From Rapana venosa (taxonomy: Eukaryota > Mollusca > Gastropoda > Neogastropoda > Muricidae), in the NCBI GenBank assembly GCA_028751875.1, contig CM054155.1:10197255-10261254 (forward strand): a stretch of DNA of 64,000 nucleotides, written 5' to 3'. Positions 1-10,290 of this stretch are shown here, piece by piece. Made by a program: the position numbers and the translations under genes. Under the pieces are notes generated by a model, which did not search any database, had not been told where the DNA came from, and saw nothing but the letters and a program-made list of their open reading frames with translations. Numbering within the stretch: position 1 is the first letter of the stretch; each line of letters begins with the position of its first letter.

Positions 1-113
1 TTCTCGGCGAAGTTGCAGTTACCACGAGCAACGGCCACCACCTGACCACTGACGTTGGAAAAGACGTCTGTACAACCATCGTGGTCGCTGTAGTTTGCTA
101 GCAAGGAGGACAG
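1..113 (-). CDS. SPPL2: SPPL2-like protease, coding exon 3 (partial, PA domain)
   Basis: Read on the minus strand, this exon follows a CAG acceptor (AG at 115-114) and runs off the window. It encodes a PA-domain segment: a Cys in a Ser-Asp-His-Asp-Gly-Cys context, then a strand ending in ARGNCNFAEK, which matches the R-G-N-C-x-F-x-E-K core of SPPL2 PA domains. SPPL2 proteins are intramembrane GxGD aspartyl proteases of the endosome/lysosome and plasma membrane that cut type II membrane stubs; the PA domain is the lumenal N-terminal part. The phase (0) fits exon 2. The catalytic YD and GxGD motifs would lie in later exons outside the window, so other PA-domain proteins are not fully excluded. 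A second in-frame AG 21 bases upstream could add seven codons. Confidence 0.85.
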   Translation of the reverse strand, partial: MSSLLANYSDHDGCTDVFSNVSGQVVAVARGNCNFAE

Positions 114-2423
114 CTGCACACAAAGTGCCTCCCTCTGTTTCAGTTCCAGTGATTTGGCTCAAGAAGCTGTCAATGCATAGATCTACAGTTATATGGTGAA
201 CATTCAAACATACCCAAGAACGCAGGCTATGACATCAAATACAAAAAAAATTCAATATGAGGAAGAGAAAGATCAAGACTAAAAGAGTCTCGAAGAAGAA
301 ATCTATTCTGATATGTTATATACATGCCACTGAGCACTAGTAGTAGTACTAGTAGTGAGAATAGTCTTGATCATGGCATGAAATTTGTTATAAATTGAAA
401 GTGACTATTTATCAAACAGATTCTGAGTGTATTTCAATCTCTGACATAAACAAACCAAATCACACTGCACAGTGCATGGACTTTTGACCAAGATTAAGCC
501 ATGGAGCTCAGAGAGGTATCATCAAGGTGGGCTCTGACTGGGAGACTTCTGACAGAAGAAGAACAAAACCCAGGACTGAACATAGGTCACAGCAAGTTTT
601 ATTGATAGGGTTAACTCATTGGAGTCGCAGTGAAATGGATCCAGCCATTTTGCAGTGTCGCATGATTTTGGCTATATTTGAAAAATTCAGCAGACTTACC
701 CAACATAATAATGACATACACATTATATATCATTGAAAAGTTTATAATGTCTTCTTTTGAGATTGTTTCACAGTTTTTTTAATAGATGACTGTATTTATT
801 TTTTACAAATTTCCAAAATATGTCACTGAATGCTGAAAAATAAAAAGTTTTGAAAATTAGGGTTGGTATCTTAACCTCTTAACTGCCCAGTGCAAGTGCA
901 CCCTATATGCCAGGGAATAAAATTCTTATGTACCACTGCTATGTTCATATCCCTCTTACTCAGAAACTACTACATGAATATTCCTGATAGTCTACCCAAT
1001 GACAGTATATATATCGTAGACTACTTCGAGTCAAGCTCAAATTAGTTAGCATGATATTTCACTGCGAAAATATATTTAAAATGTAAAACATCGACCACAA
1101 ATACGATTTCTTCATCACCACTGTCATTCGAGTACCCCCGATCTCAATAATGTCAAACATATGTCTAGGCCAAATCTCATTCATTGTTTTTTAAATACAC
1201 GATCTCCTGAATCATACGCGATCGTTTTCATCAATGTTAGGTAAATCTAGAGTTTTATTTGCCACTTTTACAGCTGTGTAAAGTTATTTATGCCTTCAAC
1301 AAGAAGTGTCAGCAATTTTGAACAAGAACTTCCCAAGCAGTCATGCAAAAAAACACAAAATACGAGCGAAAAAACGATCGTTTTTTGCCACGGTTTTTGC
1401 AGCTCGATGTTGCCAAGCAACAGGAGAGTGACCTCCATTAATTTTGGAGTTGTTTCCCTTTAACTGTAGTCAAGGAAGCAGGCTTGTTTACTTTGGTTCG
1501 ACACCCCAGAAATTTTCCGGGTTGTTGGCGTATAGGGTGCACGTTTAGCCCCGGAGAATTTTTGGGGTAAGGCAGTCTAGTGGTTAAATGGCTTGAACTA
1601 TTCATCAACTAGTCCCCTTGAACCAATGTGATGATTTTTCACCAAAGTAAAGTTCTCTGAAGCTGGCTGAATCCATGTGATGTCACTTTTTGTACAACAG
1701 ATTTTTTTTTTAAAAGAATCATAACACTGGAGTGCCTGAAATCCCAAAGATATCACTTGTTGACATGTCAAACAAAATTGGCCAACAGATAAAAACTAGG
1801 CAAGCTTATGGTCAAGGAAAGCAACTACGTTTAGAAAAATGATTGCCCTACAGGCAAGAGTACTTTCCCTTGAGTTAACCATCGCTTTGTGTTTTTTTTA
1901 AAAATTCGTAAGTCTGCCGATTCTTAAGCTTTGGCACATCACAGTAAAGGAAAAGAGTGCCGAAGCTTAAGCTTCAGCACAACCTCAATGAGTAAAGCAT
2001 TGGGTGTCCTACTGATACATTAGTTCAAAACTGGAACCATTACACACCACTGAAGTTAACTAGTACCAGTTGAGTGCTGGGGTTCTTTTGCCATTCTGGA
2101 TTCCAGCTCATAGTCATAGTCAAACTACACTGGCCTAACAAGGATTAATTCCTGTGAACTTCAGACTCTGATGGTACAACAGAATGAGCTGGAAGTGACT
2201 GTGGCAGTGAGACTGGAATGAGGAGAGCTGTAACAGTAGAATAGGAACATCAAAGAAGATAGAGAGGGAAAAAAAGTCTGTCTTGAAGTGCAAAGCCTTT
2301 TTGCTTACTAGTTTAGCTACTTCTGTATGATCTAAGTTTTTAAAACTGGCCTTTCAAAACTCATTCATTTCAAAATAAAGCACAGTCATAAACAACAAAA
2401 ACATAGAGCCCTCTAAATCTCAC
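114..2423 (-). other. SPPL2-like intron 2
   Basis: Interval between the donor of exon 2 (CAG|GTGAGA) and the acceptor of exon 3 on the minus strand. It is AT-rich with no supported exon. It contains a TTAA-flanked inverted-repeat element (871-1587); the remaining sequence (about 200-870 and 1590-2420) shows nothing I recognise. Confidence 0.75.
871..1587. mobile_element. TTAA-flanked inverted-repeat element (piggyBac-like MITE)
   Basis: The left end begins TTAACCTCTTAACTGCC. The right end, read in reverse complement, begins TTAACCACTAGACTGCC. They match at 14 of 17 positions, and similarity resumes inside at a shared GTGCACCCTATA-GCC block. TTAA at both ends is the target duplication expected of the piggyBac superfamily. 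The 717-bp interior has no transposase-like frame, so it would be non-autonomous. It carries an 18-bp perfect palindrome around 1370-1387. The superfamily assignment is an inference from the TTAA and the terminal repeats only. Confidence 0.55.
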
Positions 2424-2558
2424 CTGGTCTGTGTATGTAGATGGCAAGGGGTTGAACAGGGGATTGTAAGACAAGCAAAACACATCCTGTAGTTTGTGGT
2501 CACTCTGTTTACTATCGTTGAGGTCTGCTCGTATTAAGCCCATCTGTCCAGAAATGGC
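2424..2558 (-). CDS. SPPL2: SPPL2-like protease, coding exon 2
   Basis: A 135-nt minus-strand exon of 45 codons, phase 0 at both ends, between CCCCAG|GCC (AG at 2560-2559) and CAG|GTGAGA (GT at 2423-2422). It encodes the mature N-terminus with FCLSYNPLFNPLPST. This corresponds to the Y-C-x-L-Y-N-P-x-W-x-x-L-P segment that opens the lumenal domain of SPPL2A/SPPL2B. The Cys and the Y-N-P/L-P spacing are the main diagnostic features. It joins exon 1 after the signal peptide and exon 3 inside the PA domain, giving one continuous frame of 98 complete codons. No frameshift or internal stop is present. Confidence 0.88.
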
Positions 2559-3044
2559 CTGGGGAACAGAATGCAACATTTTACATCAGCACACTGATAA
2601 CTGGCATGCACGTGTACACATGTATCATGTATGTATTCTGTTACAGGGATGATCATATCTATCAATTTTCACAGTTCACACAATAGCCATTTACATTCCT
2701 GGCACAGCACATCCAATAACTCTTTTCCTTTGCTACCATTAAACTAATATATATAGTACTTAATAAGCAAGTGTGCAGTACAGCTAAATGGCTTCATCCA
2801 ATGTTCAGCTAAGACTATCAGATTCAAATTACCTAAACTGCTACAGAGTATTACTTCATAACAGCACCATTCAACATATTTGGATTTTCATAAAATTCTA
2901 TTTTGTTTTAGTATAACATTTTGTAGCTAGTCAAATATTTTCCATTTCTAAATTATATACTCACATATTTCAAGTGTACATGTATGCAACATGTTTCATT
3001 GTTTGTATGCCTCTGTCAGTTTAGGTAATTGTGTGCATGGTGTA

Positions 3045-3172
3045 TGTATGTGTGTGTGCATGCGTATGTGTGCATCACTGCATGCATATGTTGTGTGTGC
3101 ATGTGTTTGTGTATGTCATTATGTGCATGCGTATGTGTGTGCGCATGTGTGTGTGTGTTTGTGTGTGAAGTT
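3045..3172. repeat. Imperfect (TG)n-rich microsatellite
   Basis: TG dinucleotides interrupted by TATG, CATG and GCATG variants. Open frames here on both strands result from the repeat. Confidence 0.85.
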
Positions 3173-3399
3173 GAAATTGTGCTGTTGTGTAGCTCAGTAA
3201 AATTTACAATTGCTTGGCTTTGTTTTCTTTTGACATAAATTTGTTTTATCATGACTGATGCCACTAGTGATGGCAGTGATGCAGATGTGAGATGAATCAT
3301 AACTCTTAACAACACTGTACAGTGTTGTTAATTAACAAATATAACAATCACAACATTGTATACATGTATGTATCTAGCTAGCTCTTTGATTGTGACTAT

Positions 3400-3735
3400 A
3401 GTCGTATAGACCTATCACTCAGGATACATTTGACTTAAATCCCATGGGTCATAAGTCATGGGTTCAAATCTCAGCGGCATCTGGTGAATTAAAGGTGGGG
3501 ATTTTTATGATATCCCAGGTCAACTTCAAGTGCAGTTCTGCCAGTGCCTTAATTCCCTTCATGTTTATATAATACACATGCAGATGATAAAACATGTTCA
3601 TTAAAGATCCCATCATTCATGTCAGCATTTGGTAGGTTAGGAAAACACGAACATGTATATACCCAACATACACCCAGAAGTCTACAGAATCTTCACTATG
3701 TTGAAGGCGGTATAAACTAAAAGTAAAAGGCAAAG
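3400..3735 (+). mobile_element. tRNA-headed SINE, family G (degenerate)
   Basis: A B-box-like GGGTTCAAATC follows the words 'catgggtcataagtcatg'. The body (ccttaattccctt, gtggggattttt) resembles, in opposite orientation, copies at 45006-45250 and 46845-46975. The A-box end is too decayed to place the start well. Confidence 0.5.
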
Positions 3736-4104
3736 AGGAGGAAGAAGATCTAAGCCAAGGTTTTCATATCAGACCTAAGCCTTGTTACTAAACTATACAT
3801 GTAACGCCCCTGGCTGTTTGAATGACTTGATGAATATTCTTCATCATGATAAGATGAAAATCGGAAGATGAAGGCGTGATGGATCTACAAAGTTCTCACG
3901 ACTCGATCAATGAATAGATTGTAGTATTGTAAGCTTTGGCTGAGAGTAAAAAGACCAGTCACCAGTTGAGACACTCAGACGAGAGAGAAAAGACAGCAAA
4001 AGATCGAGAAATCTTTCAAGCAAGAGAAAAGAATATGGGTGGGATCGAAAGGAACAAGGAATTCCCAAATCAATCTTTTTTTTTTAACATTGTGTCACAC
4101 TCAC

Positions 4105-4152
4105 TTTAAAAGCAATGACGAACGTTCCCCAAAACAGCAGACTAAACGCCAT
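4105..4152 (-). CDS. SPPL2: SPPL2-like protease, coding exon 1 (signal peptide)
   Basis: The ATG at 4152 starts MAFSLLFWGTFVIAFK, then a GTGAGT donor at 4104. This is a short hydrophobic core typical of a signal peptide, expected because SPPL2 proteins enter the ER with a lumenal PA domain. Sixteen codons end in phase 0, matching exon 2. The start context acaacaatggcg (A at -3, G at +4) is a strong Kozak match. The frame stays open upstream to 4470, but that extension overlaps a SINE fossil and would bury the signal peptide, so 4152 is preferred. Confidence 0.82.
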
Positions 4153-4500
4153 TGTTGTTTCTGCCCACTCCCTCCAATCGACATTGGTAGGAAGAGCAGC
4201 AAAGGGAAACAATTCTCTTTCGATTCGATCGTCGCAGAAGGCTAGGCCTAGTTGAACGTGTTGTTGATGACTGTAGGTTGGTAGGCGGAATTGAATTGCC
4301 TTGTGGTTGGAGCATTGTGCTCGCGATCTACGATGACTGAGGGTGCGGGTATTCGTTTCAGGGGGCATTTCCCCGGGAGTTAACATTGGAATGACCCCGT
4401 CGCTGTCTGTGGCCCTTCTGAGTCGTAGTAAGAAGTGGCTGTCCAATTCACTGTCGCCGAGACTCAGCACTAGGGCCTAGATCCTTTGCTCTCCCTGGCC
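4153..4500 (-). promoter_or_regulatory. Putative 5' UTR and promoter-proximal region of the SPPL2-like gene
   Basis: The sequence directly upstream of the start codon is richer in CpG than its surroundings (cgatcgtcgc, ctcgcgatctacg). No TATA box or initiator could be assigned. Much of 4290-4410 is SINE-derived. The regulatory call rests on position alone. Confidence 0.35.
4290..4410 (+). mobile_element. SINE fossil, family A head type 2
   Basis: The words gtggttggagcattgtgctc, then gcgatct, then ggcatttccccgggagttaa line up in order with the head of the SINE at 34914-35040 (gtggttagaacattgcgctc, gcaatct, gatatttccccctggagtta). The rest of the element is missing. Confidence 0.6.
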
Positions 4501-6200
4501 ACATAACTGAAACATCGTGTCTACATGTATCTCTTTGTTGACAAGTGCCTGTTCTGAGGGTAAATTCATCTATACAAAGCCCACATTAACAGACATGAAG
4601 GGGGAAAAACCCACACAAAAAACCTCTCAGTGATGAGAAGTGTTATTTTATGCCTGCAAAACCAAATCCCCTTTCTGGGCGGCGGCAAGCTGTCATCCGA
4701 TTTGAAGAGGATGGCTCATAATTATGAGCAACATCAGCAAAATAGCTAACGCCACATTAACAAAAGTTTTGGGCTTCTTATCAAGAAACGTCAGAACTGA
4801 CACTCAGTTGTGCTGCAAACTAGCATACATTGCACTCACCTGAGTTACACACACACACACACACGCGCGCGCGCGCGGGGGAGGTGGGGAGGTAAATATC
4901 TTGTGAGGTCAATTTTGAGGGAATAAAAGTCATAGTGTACTTTGTACCTAACAAAATCTTAGTGCCATAACTGTTTATGATACAGTTGTGTGTGCGCGCG
5001 CGCGCGTGTTAACAGATATATATATGTATGGGTTATCAGTCCTTGACCTGCTCAGGAACACTGGATATGCAGAGCAGTGGTGCAGGGGTACAGTGCCACA
5101 GGACAGCGCCACATGTGATAACATGACCCCTGTGTTAGGCTTCTGTTTGTATTAGAATAGGGGATACAGGTTCCCTTAGATAGGCTTCTGTTCAGAATAG
5201 AACAAGGAATAGACCTGATTCATCAGAGCCTTAAAGTAGTATAGAGCCAGTCTTGTGGATGGCTTCTTGCTTCATAGTTTTGTGACATTAACTCATATTA
5301 ATTGGCCTGTCTTTGGAGCTGGGATATTCTACTTCCCCTTGTTCATTAGTCTCTTAGTGTGGGGATATTCTACTGCCCCAGTGTCCACACATCTTCGTGG
5401 AGACTTCAAAAGCTACAAGATTGACCCTCGGAGTTCACATCTTGTATGCCATGTTCAGAAACACATATGGACCACTTCAAGGGACTATAGCTGATTCAAG
5501 CAGTGACTTGATGTGAACAGTTGCTGTTGAGAATAAAAGATAAATAACAAAAAGGCAGAAATTCCACACTTGAGGCTAAGCAACTGCTGCCTGGCCCAGT
5601 TCATAGGCATTTGTAATATTGAGCTAATGAAACCACACGGGCGTTCAATGTCACTTAACAATGCTTGAATTTTTAAGTGTTGATAAAATAATTGTAATAT
5701 TGAGCTGATGAAACCTCCATGGTTTTTAATGTCACCAAATAATTATAGCTTAACTGCTTTCAGAGGCTGGGCAGGTGGGGCCTCAAGTACCAAGACAGTT
5801 GCCAGTGTGCCATCACAGAGTTATCTCCCCCTGCAGCCCTGAGGTCCTTCTTCTCCTGCATTCCCTGAACTGTGAGGGATGCACAGCGCCTGGTCTTCAC
5901 CTGTGCTTGTCACTCTGCAGGAGACCTGCCTGCTAGACTCGGTGAACTCATTCCGACTTCAGAGCAGCTCATGACCAGTCCAGCCTGCGACTACTCTTGA
6001 TGGAAGATGGTGAGAACCGGTTTTGTTATTGCGCTGGTCATCCACCCCTTGCTGTGTAGGCCAGGGCTTGAGGCTGTGCACCACCCTGTCCCCATCAAGA
6101 GAACACCCTCATTAACGTTACACAGAGGTGTTCACTCCTGATCCCAGAGTGGAAGGTTTTCGTTTTACTTTACAGTTGCCTAGTTCTACTTAAAACTATT
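4500..6200. other. Intergenic sequence without supported genes
   Basis: Contains (CA)/(CG) dinucleotide runs at 4852-4878 and 4987-5008, and a short tandem duplication (about 5610-5660 and 5692-5745) sharing 'ttgtaatattgagct' and 'aatgtcac'. The segment 5770-6140 is less AT-rich but has no recognisable coding or RNA signal. Confidence 0.6.
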
Positions 6201-6204
6201 TAAG

Positions 6205-6440
6205 TCCTTCAGACGAAACTATAATCTGATGACCCACGTGTGAACGCACGTATTACATCTTACGAACATATTAATACCCGTTCCGCCTTTCGGAAGAGTA
6301 GGCCATTGTGGGCCCGTGGGATCAGATAAAATTTACAAAACTGCATACACACAGGGATTGGATTAATTAATAAAGCATATGAGTATATATGAGCATATTC
6401 CATTATCCTCAAAGTAAAAAATAAGATAAAATAGAATTTT
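6205..6440 (+). mobile_element. SINE family A, degenerate 5'-truncated copy
   Basis: Shares in order gacgaaactataa, cgttccgcctttcgg, gagtaggccattgtg, acaaaactgcatacacac and attccattatcctc with the better copies (13093-13447, 46405-46738). The tRNA-like head is missing. Confidence 0.7.
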
Positions 6441-6604
6441 GTTTTTATATCTGTCAGCCCAGTCTTTGTTGCTTTTTCTGTGTTAGATTTTCTTTTAGTT
6501 GATTTCAAAAATTCGCCCCCCCCCCCCCCCACCCCCTTTGCTTTTTGCTTAAGTAGGCCATGGCATTGGTAAGAACGGATGACAATATTAAAAACCCCAA
6601 AACC

Positions 6605-6722
6605 CCATGCACACTGGTGTCATGATTAGTCATCCCTGAAGTCGGAATGTTGCTACCTTAATAGCAGACGAAAGCGATCATATGTATACACAAAATCTCA
6701 CCATTTAACTTCGGTGCTCTGG
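6605..6722 (+). repeat. Dispersed repeat family I
   Basis: The words gaagtcggaatgttgctacc and aaaatctcaccatt recur in the same order at 28465-28575 and, inverted, at 52345-52440 and 55258-55347. Class unknown. Confidence 0.55.
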
Positions 6723-6775
6723 TCAAAGAACAGCAAAATAATTCGTCATGAAAATGATGCATTTAAAATGCTATA

Positions 6776-6842
<67 letters not shown>
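6776..6842. repeat. (ACT)n microsatellite, about 22 units
   Basis: A near-perfect trinucleotide run. Immediately downstream is an inverted family D tail, so on the minus strand the run is the 3' microsatellite of that element. Confidence 0.95.
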
Positions 6843-6843
<1 letters not shown>

Positions 6844-6903
6844 ATAATGTATGGAATTTATATAGCCCTGAATCTTGTAAAGCAACAAATCAAAGCGCTC
6901 AGA
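6843..6903 (-). repeat. Family D SINE tail module
   Basis: On the minus strand: gagcgctttgatttgttgc, tttacaagattcag, then tataaattccatacatta, ending in a trinucleotide run. The same module is at 27091-27160, 47160-47280, 50835-50925, 55785-55875, 55970-56040 and 56450-56532. Confidence 0.75.
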
Positions 6904-6907
6904 TTTT

Positions 6908-7082
6908 TTTTATATCGAGGATAATGGAATAAGCACTCATGTGCTTTTTTTCTATTTTTACATCCATTCCCCGTGTGTATGGGGTTTTGTAAATTTGGTC
7001 ATCTGTTCCCACCGGCACACAATGGCCTACTCTTTCGAAAAGCGGAACAGAATTTAACGTGTGCGCAAGATGTTCTGCATGC
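6908..7082 (-). mobile_element. SINE family A, 5'-truncated
   Basis: Inverted copy with tatcgaggataatggaataa, cccaccggcacacaatggcc and tttcgaaaagcggaacag. It is cut off at a (TTA)12 run (7083-7119). Confidence 0.8.
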
Positions 7083-7119
<37 letters not shown>

Positions 7120-7120
<1 letters not shown>

Positions 7121-7656
7121 ACAAAAACCAATCTAGTAAGTCCTCTTCTGAAGTACAGCGCCATCAACAGCTATTGTTCACTTCATCTTAAAGCTGCGTC
7201 CTTCATAATTCTTCATGAAAGTGACTCAAGAGAAATTGGTTTTGGGCCGTATTCTACTTTTCAATATATATTTTGAAATTTTTGTTAAGATATGAAACCA
7301 GCTGCTTTCACATTACAAGGTGATGGCGATAAGTGACTGATTTTAATGAAATGACATGGAAGGGATTGAAAATCAGTCCCAGAAATCTCTATCACCATTT
7401 TTTAAATGCGAAATGTGGGTTCTGTAGTGACATTTTCAGAAATCAGAGTTACTACAATTTCAGCAAGCCTCCTAATCCTTGCTTGGGGCCTAGGCAGCTA
7501 GTCTCCTTCCAAAATGCTGTCCATTTTCTGAAATGATGATAGAAATTCGTGTGGGATTTGGTATTAAAACTGGCTTGCTAAAAAAGACACTTTACTGCTA
7601 AAAATGTGCTTTTTCCCTCCTGAACCCCCCCCCCCCCCCCCACCAACCCACTCTCC

Positions 7657-7660
<4 letters not shown>
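7120..7660. other. No supported feature, ending in poly-C
   Basis: AT-rich unique sequence without splice-bounded coding frames. A C-tract lies at about 7625-7641, followed by (GT)n at 7662-7690. Confidence 0.6.
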
Positions 7661-7693
<33 letters not shown>

Positions 7694-7696
7694 CCC

Positions 7697-9267
7697 ATTG
7701 AAGGAACAACAACAACAGAACATTGAAGAACAACAACAACAGAACATTGAAGAACAGCAACAACAAAACCCTGAAGGAAAAACGGAACATTGAAGGAACA
7801 ACAACAGAACATTGAAGGAACAACAACAACAGAACATTTTAAGGAACAACAACAACAACGAAAAATTGAGGAACAGCAACAGAACATGAAGGAACAGCAA
7901 CAGAACATTGAAGGAACAACAACAACAGAACATTGAAGGGAAAAACAACAACAGAACATTGAAGAACAACAACAACAGAACATTGAAGGAACACAAACAA
8001 CAGAACATTGAAGGAACAAAAAAACAGAACATTGAAGAACAACAACAACGAATCATGAAGGAACAACGGAACATTTAAGGAACAGCAACAAACATTGAAG
8101 GAACAGCAACAAAACATTGAAGGAACAGCAACAAAATAATTTAAAAAACAGCAATAAAACATCGAAAGGGAAAAGCAACGAAATTGAAGGAACAAACAAC
8201 AAACATTGAAGAAAAACACCAAACAACAGAACATTTAAGGAACAACGGAACATTGAAGGAACAGGAAACAGAACATTGAAGGAACAACAAAGAACATTGA
8301 AGCAACAGCAACAACAGAAAATTGAAGAACAACAAAAAAAGAACATTGAAGGAACAACGAACATTGAAGGAACAGCAACAACAGAACATTGAAGGAACAG
8401 CAACAACAGAACATTGAAGGAACAACAACAACAAAACATTGAAGGAACAACAACAACAAACATTTAAGGAACAACAACAACAGAACATTGAAGGAACAAC
8501 AACAACAGAACATTGAAGAACAAAAACAACAGAATTGAAGGAACAACGGAACATTGAAGGACAGCAACAAAACATTGAAAGGGAAAAACAACAACAAAAC
8601 ATTGAAGGAACAACAACAACAGAACATTGAAGGAACAACAACAACAGAACAAATTTAAGGAACAACAACAACAGAACTTGAAGGAACAACAACAACAGAA
8701 CATTGAAGGAACAACGTGAACATTAAGGAAACAGCAACAAACATTGAAGGAACAGCAACAAAACATGAAGGGAAAAGCAACAAAACATTGAAAAACAGCA
8801 AAAAAAACATCGAAGGAAAAAGCAACAAACATTGAAGGAACAGCAACAACAGAACATGAAGAACAGCAACAACAGAACATTGAAGGAACAACGGAACATT
8901 GAAGGAACAGCAACAGAACATTGAAGGAACAGCAACAACAGAACATTGAAGGAACACCAGCAGAACATTGAAGGAACACCAACAGAACATTGAAGGAACA
9001 GCAACAACAGAACATTGAAGGAACACCAACAGAACATTCAAGGAACAGCAGCAACAGAACATTAAAGGAACAGAAACAGAACATTGAAAGAATAAAACAT
9101 TGAAGGAACACCAACAGAACATTGAAGGAATAGCAACAGGAGCACACCTCCAGGAACACCAACAGAACATTCGGGGAAACAAACAGAACATTCAAGGAAC
9201 AGCAACAGAAGCACACCAAAGAACAGTAACAGAACATTCAAGGAACAGCAACAGAACATTGCAAAGC
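7697..9267. repeat. CAA-rich minisatellite array 1 (about 22-25 bp unit)
   Basis: Dozens of copies of a unit built from cagaacattgaagg plus aacaacaacaa, varying by 3-bp steps and by gcaac/caac substitutions; roughly 65 copies over 1.57 kb. From about 8940 some units carry accaac in place of caacaac. Because many units are multiples of three, long open frames appear on the minus strand; they are repeat artefacts. Confidence 0.95.
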
Positions 9268-9282
9268 AGTGACAAAAAAACA

Positions 9283-10056
9283 ACAAGAACTGCAAAACCT
9301 CACAGATAGTCTATCAGATCGAGCGAGCGCATACGGCATGGAGGTCAGTACAGAGAAATCAAAGATCATGGTCAACAGCGCTAGTAATGACAGCACGGAA
9401 ATAAAGATGAATGGAGAAATACTGGAAGAGGTGAGCCAATTCAAATACTTAGGCTCCATCCTAACAAAGATGGCACATCAAACAATGAAGTGAAAGCTCG
9501 CATTGCAACAGCAACATCTGCTCTAGCCAGACTCGAGAGGATCATCAGAAGCAACAACATCAGCTTCTGCACCAAATATCACCTCTACAAATCCGTCGTG
9601 ATATCTATCCTCCTATATGGCTGTGAATCATGAACCCTGTCAACAGAGCTAGAGAGGAGAATCCAAGCATTCGAGAACAAGTGCCACAGAAAACTCCTCA
9701 AAATATCATACAAAGAACACAAGACCAATAACTATGTGAAAGAAGAAATCAAAAAGCGTGTGGGCCCCCAAGAACCTCTGCTCTCCACCATAAAGAGGAG
9801 AAAACTGATGTGGTTTGGTCACACCACAAGACACAACACCTTAGGAAAAACCATCTTGCAGGGAACAGTTGAAGGCAAGAGAAGAAGAGGCCACCAAAAG
9901 AAATCATGGGTTGACAACATCAAAGACTGGACCGCCCAACCCCTGCAACACCTTCTACTAGCCACACAGGATCGTGAAGCATGGAAAAAGATCTCTGTTG
10001 CGTCTTCTCTCATGTCCCCCCAACGTCCTTTGGGACATGGGACTGAGTGAGTGAGT
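9283..10056 (+). mobile_element. 5'-truncated RTE-like LINE, 3' end of RT/C-terminal domain
   Basis: Encodes the region after the catalytic FADD box of an RTE-like reverse transcriptase: SAYGMEVSTEKSKIMVNSAS, FKYLGS, LLYGCES, CHRKLL, then WFGHTTRHNTLGKTILQGT and the RRGHQKKSW-DNIKDW C-terminus. It is inactive: a one-base deletion near 9468 shifts the frame, and a TGA at about 9630 replaces the expected Trp. It ends in a GAGT-type tail. The 15-mer agtgacaaaaaaaca occurs at both junctions (9268-9282 and 10054-10068), consistent with a target-site duplication. Confidence 0.88.
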
Positions 10057-10075
10057 GACAAAAAAACAGTCGGGG

Positions 10076-10290
10076 AGCAATTGCAGAACAATGGAGAGCA
10101 GCAACAGTTTTAGAGCAGCAACAAGAAAACACTGCATAAACACAAGAGTTCTGCAAAGCAGCAACAGGAGAAAAGTGCAGAGCAGCAACAAAAACAATTG
10201 CATGAACACACAGAGAACTGCAGAGCAGCAACAGGAGCAAGTGAAGGAGCAGCAGCATGAGTGAATCGGAGAGCCTTAGAGAGCAGCAAC
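10076..10290. repeat. Degenerate CAG/CAA-rich repeats
   Basis: Irregular copies of gcagagcagcaacaggag at about 30-bp spacing bridge the LINE and array 2. A similar stretch closes the array at 12830-12930. Confidence 0.75.

Larger units (their letters stand above)
2559..4104 (-). other. SPPL2-like intron 1
   Basis: Minus-strand intron between AAA|GTGAGT and CCCCAG|GCC. It holds a TG-rich stretch (3045-3172) and a SINE (about 3400-3735). The remainder is AT-rich and I see no other feature in it. Confidence 0.8.

Noticed and set aside
4153..4470. Longer N-terminus for the SPPL2-like protein
   Set aside because: The frame is open upstream of 4152, but the extension is SINE-derived and would bury the signal peptide; the ATG at 4152 has a strong context.
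5255..5494. 79-codon plus-strand frame
   Set aside because: No recognisable domain, weak start context, no splice partner exons found.
7564..9295. Minus-strand Cys/Phe-rich frames over array 1
   Set aside because: Artefact of the CAA-rich repeat; all frames are similar low-complexity strings.
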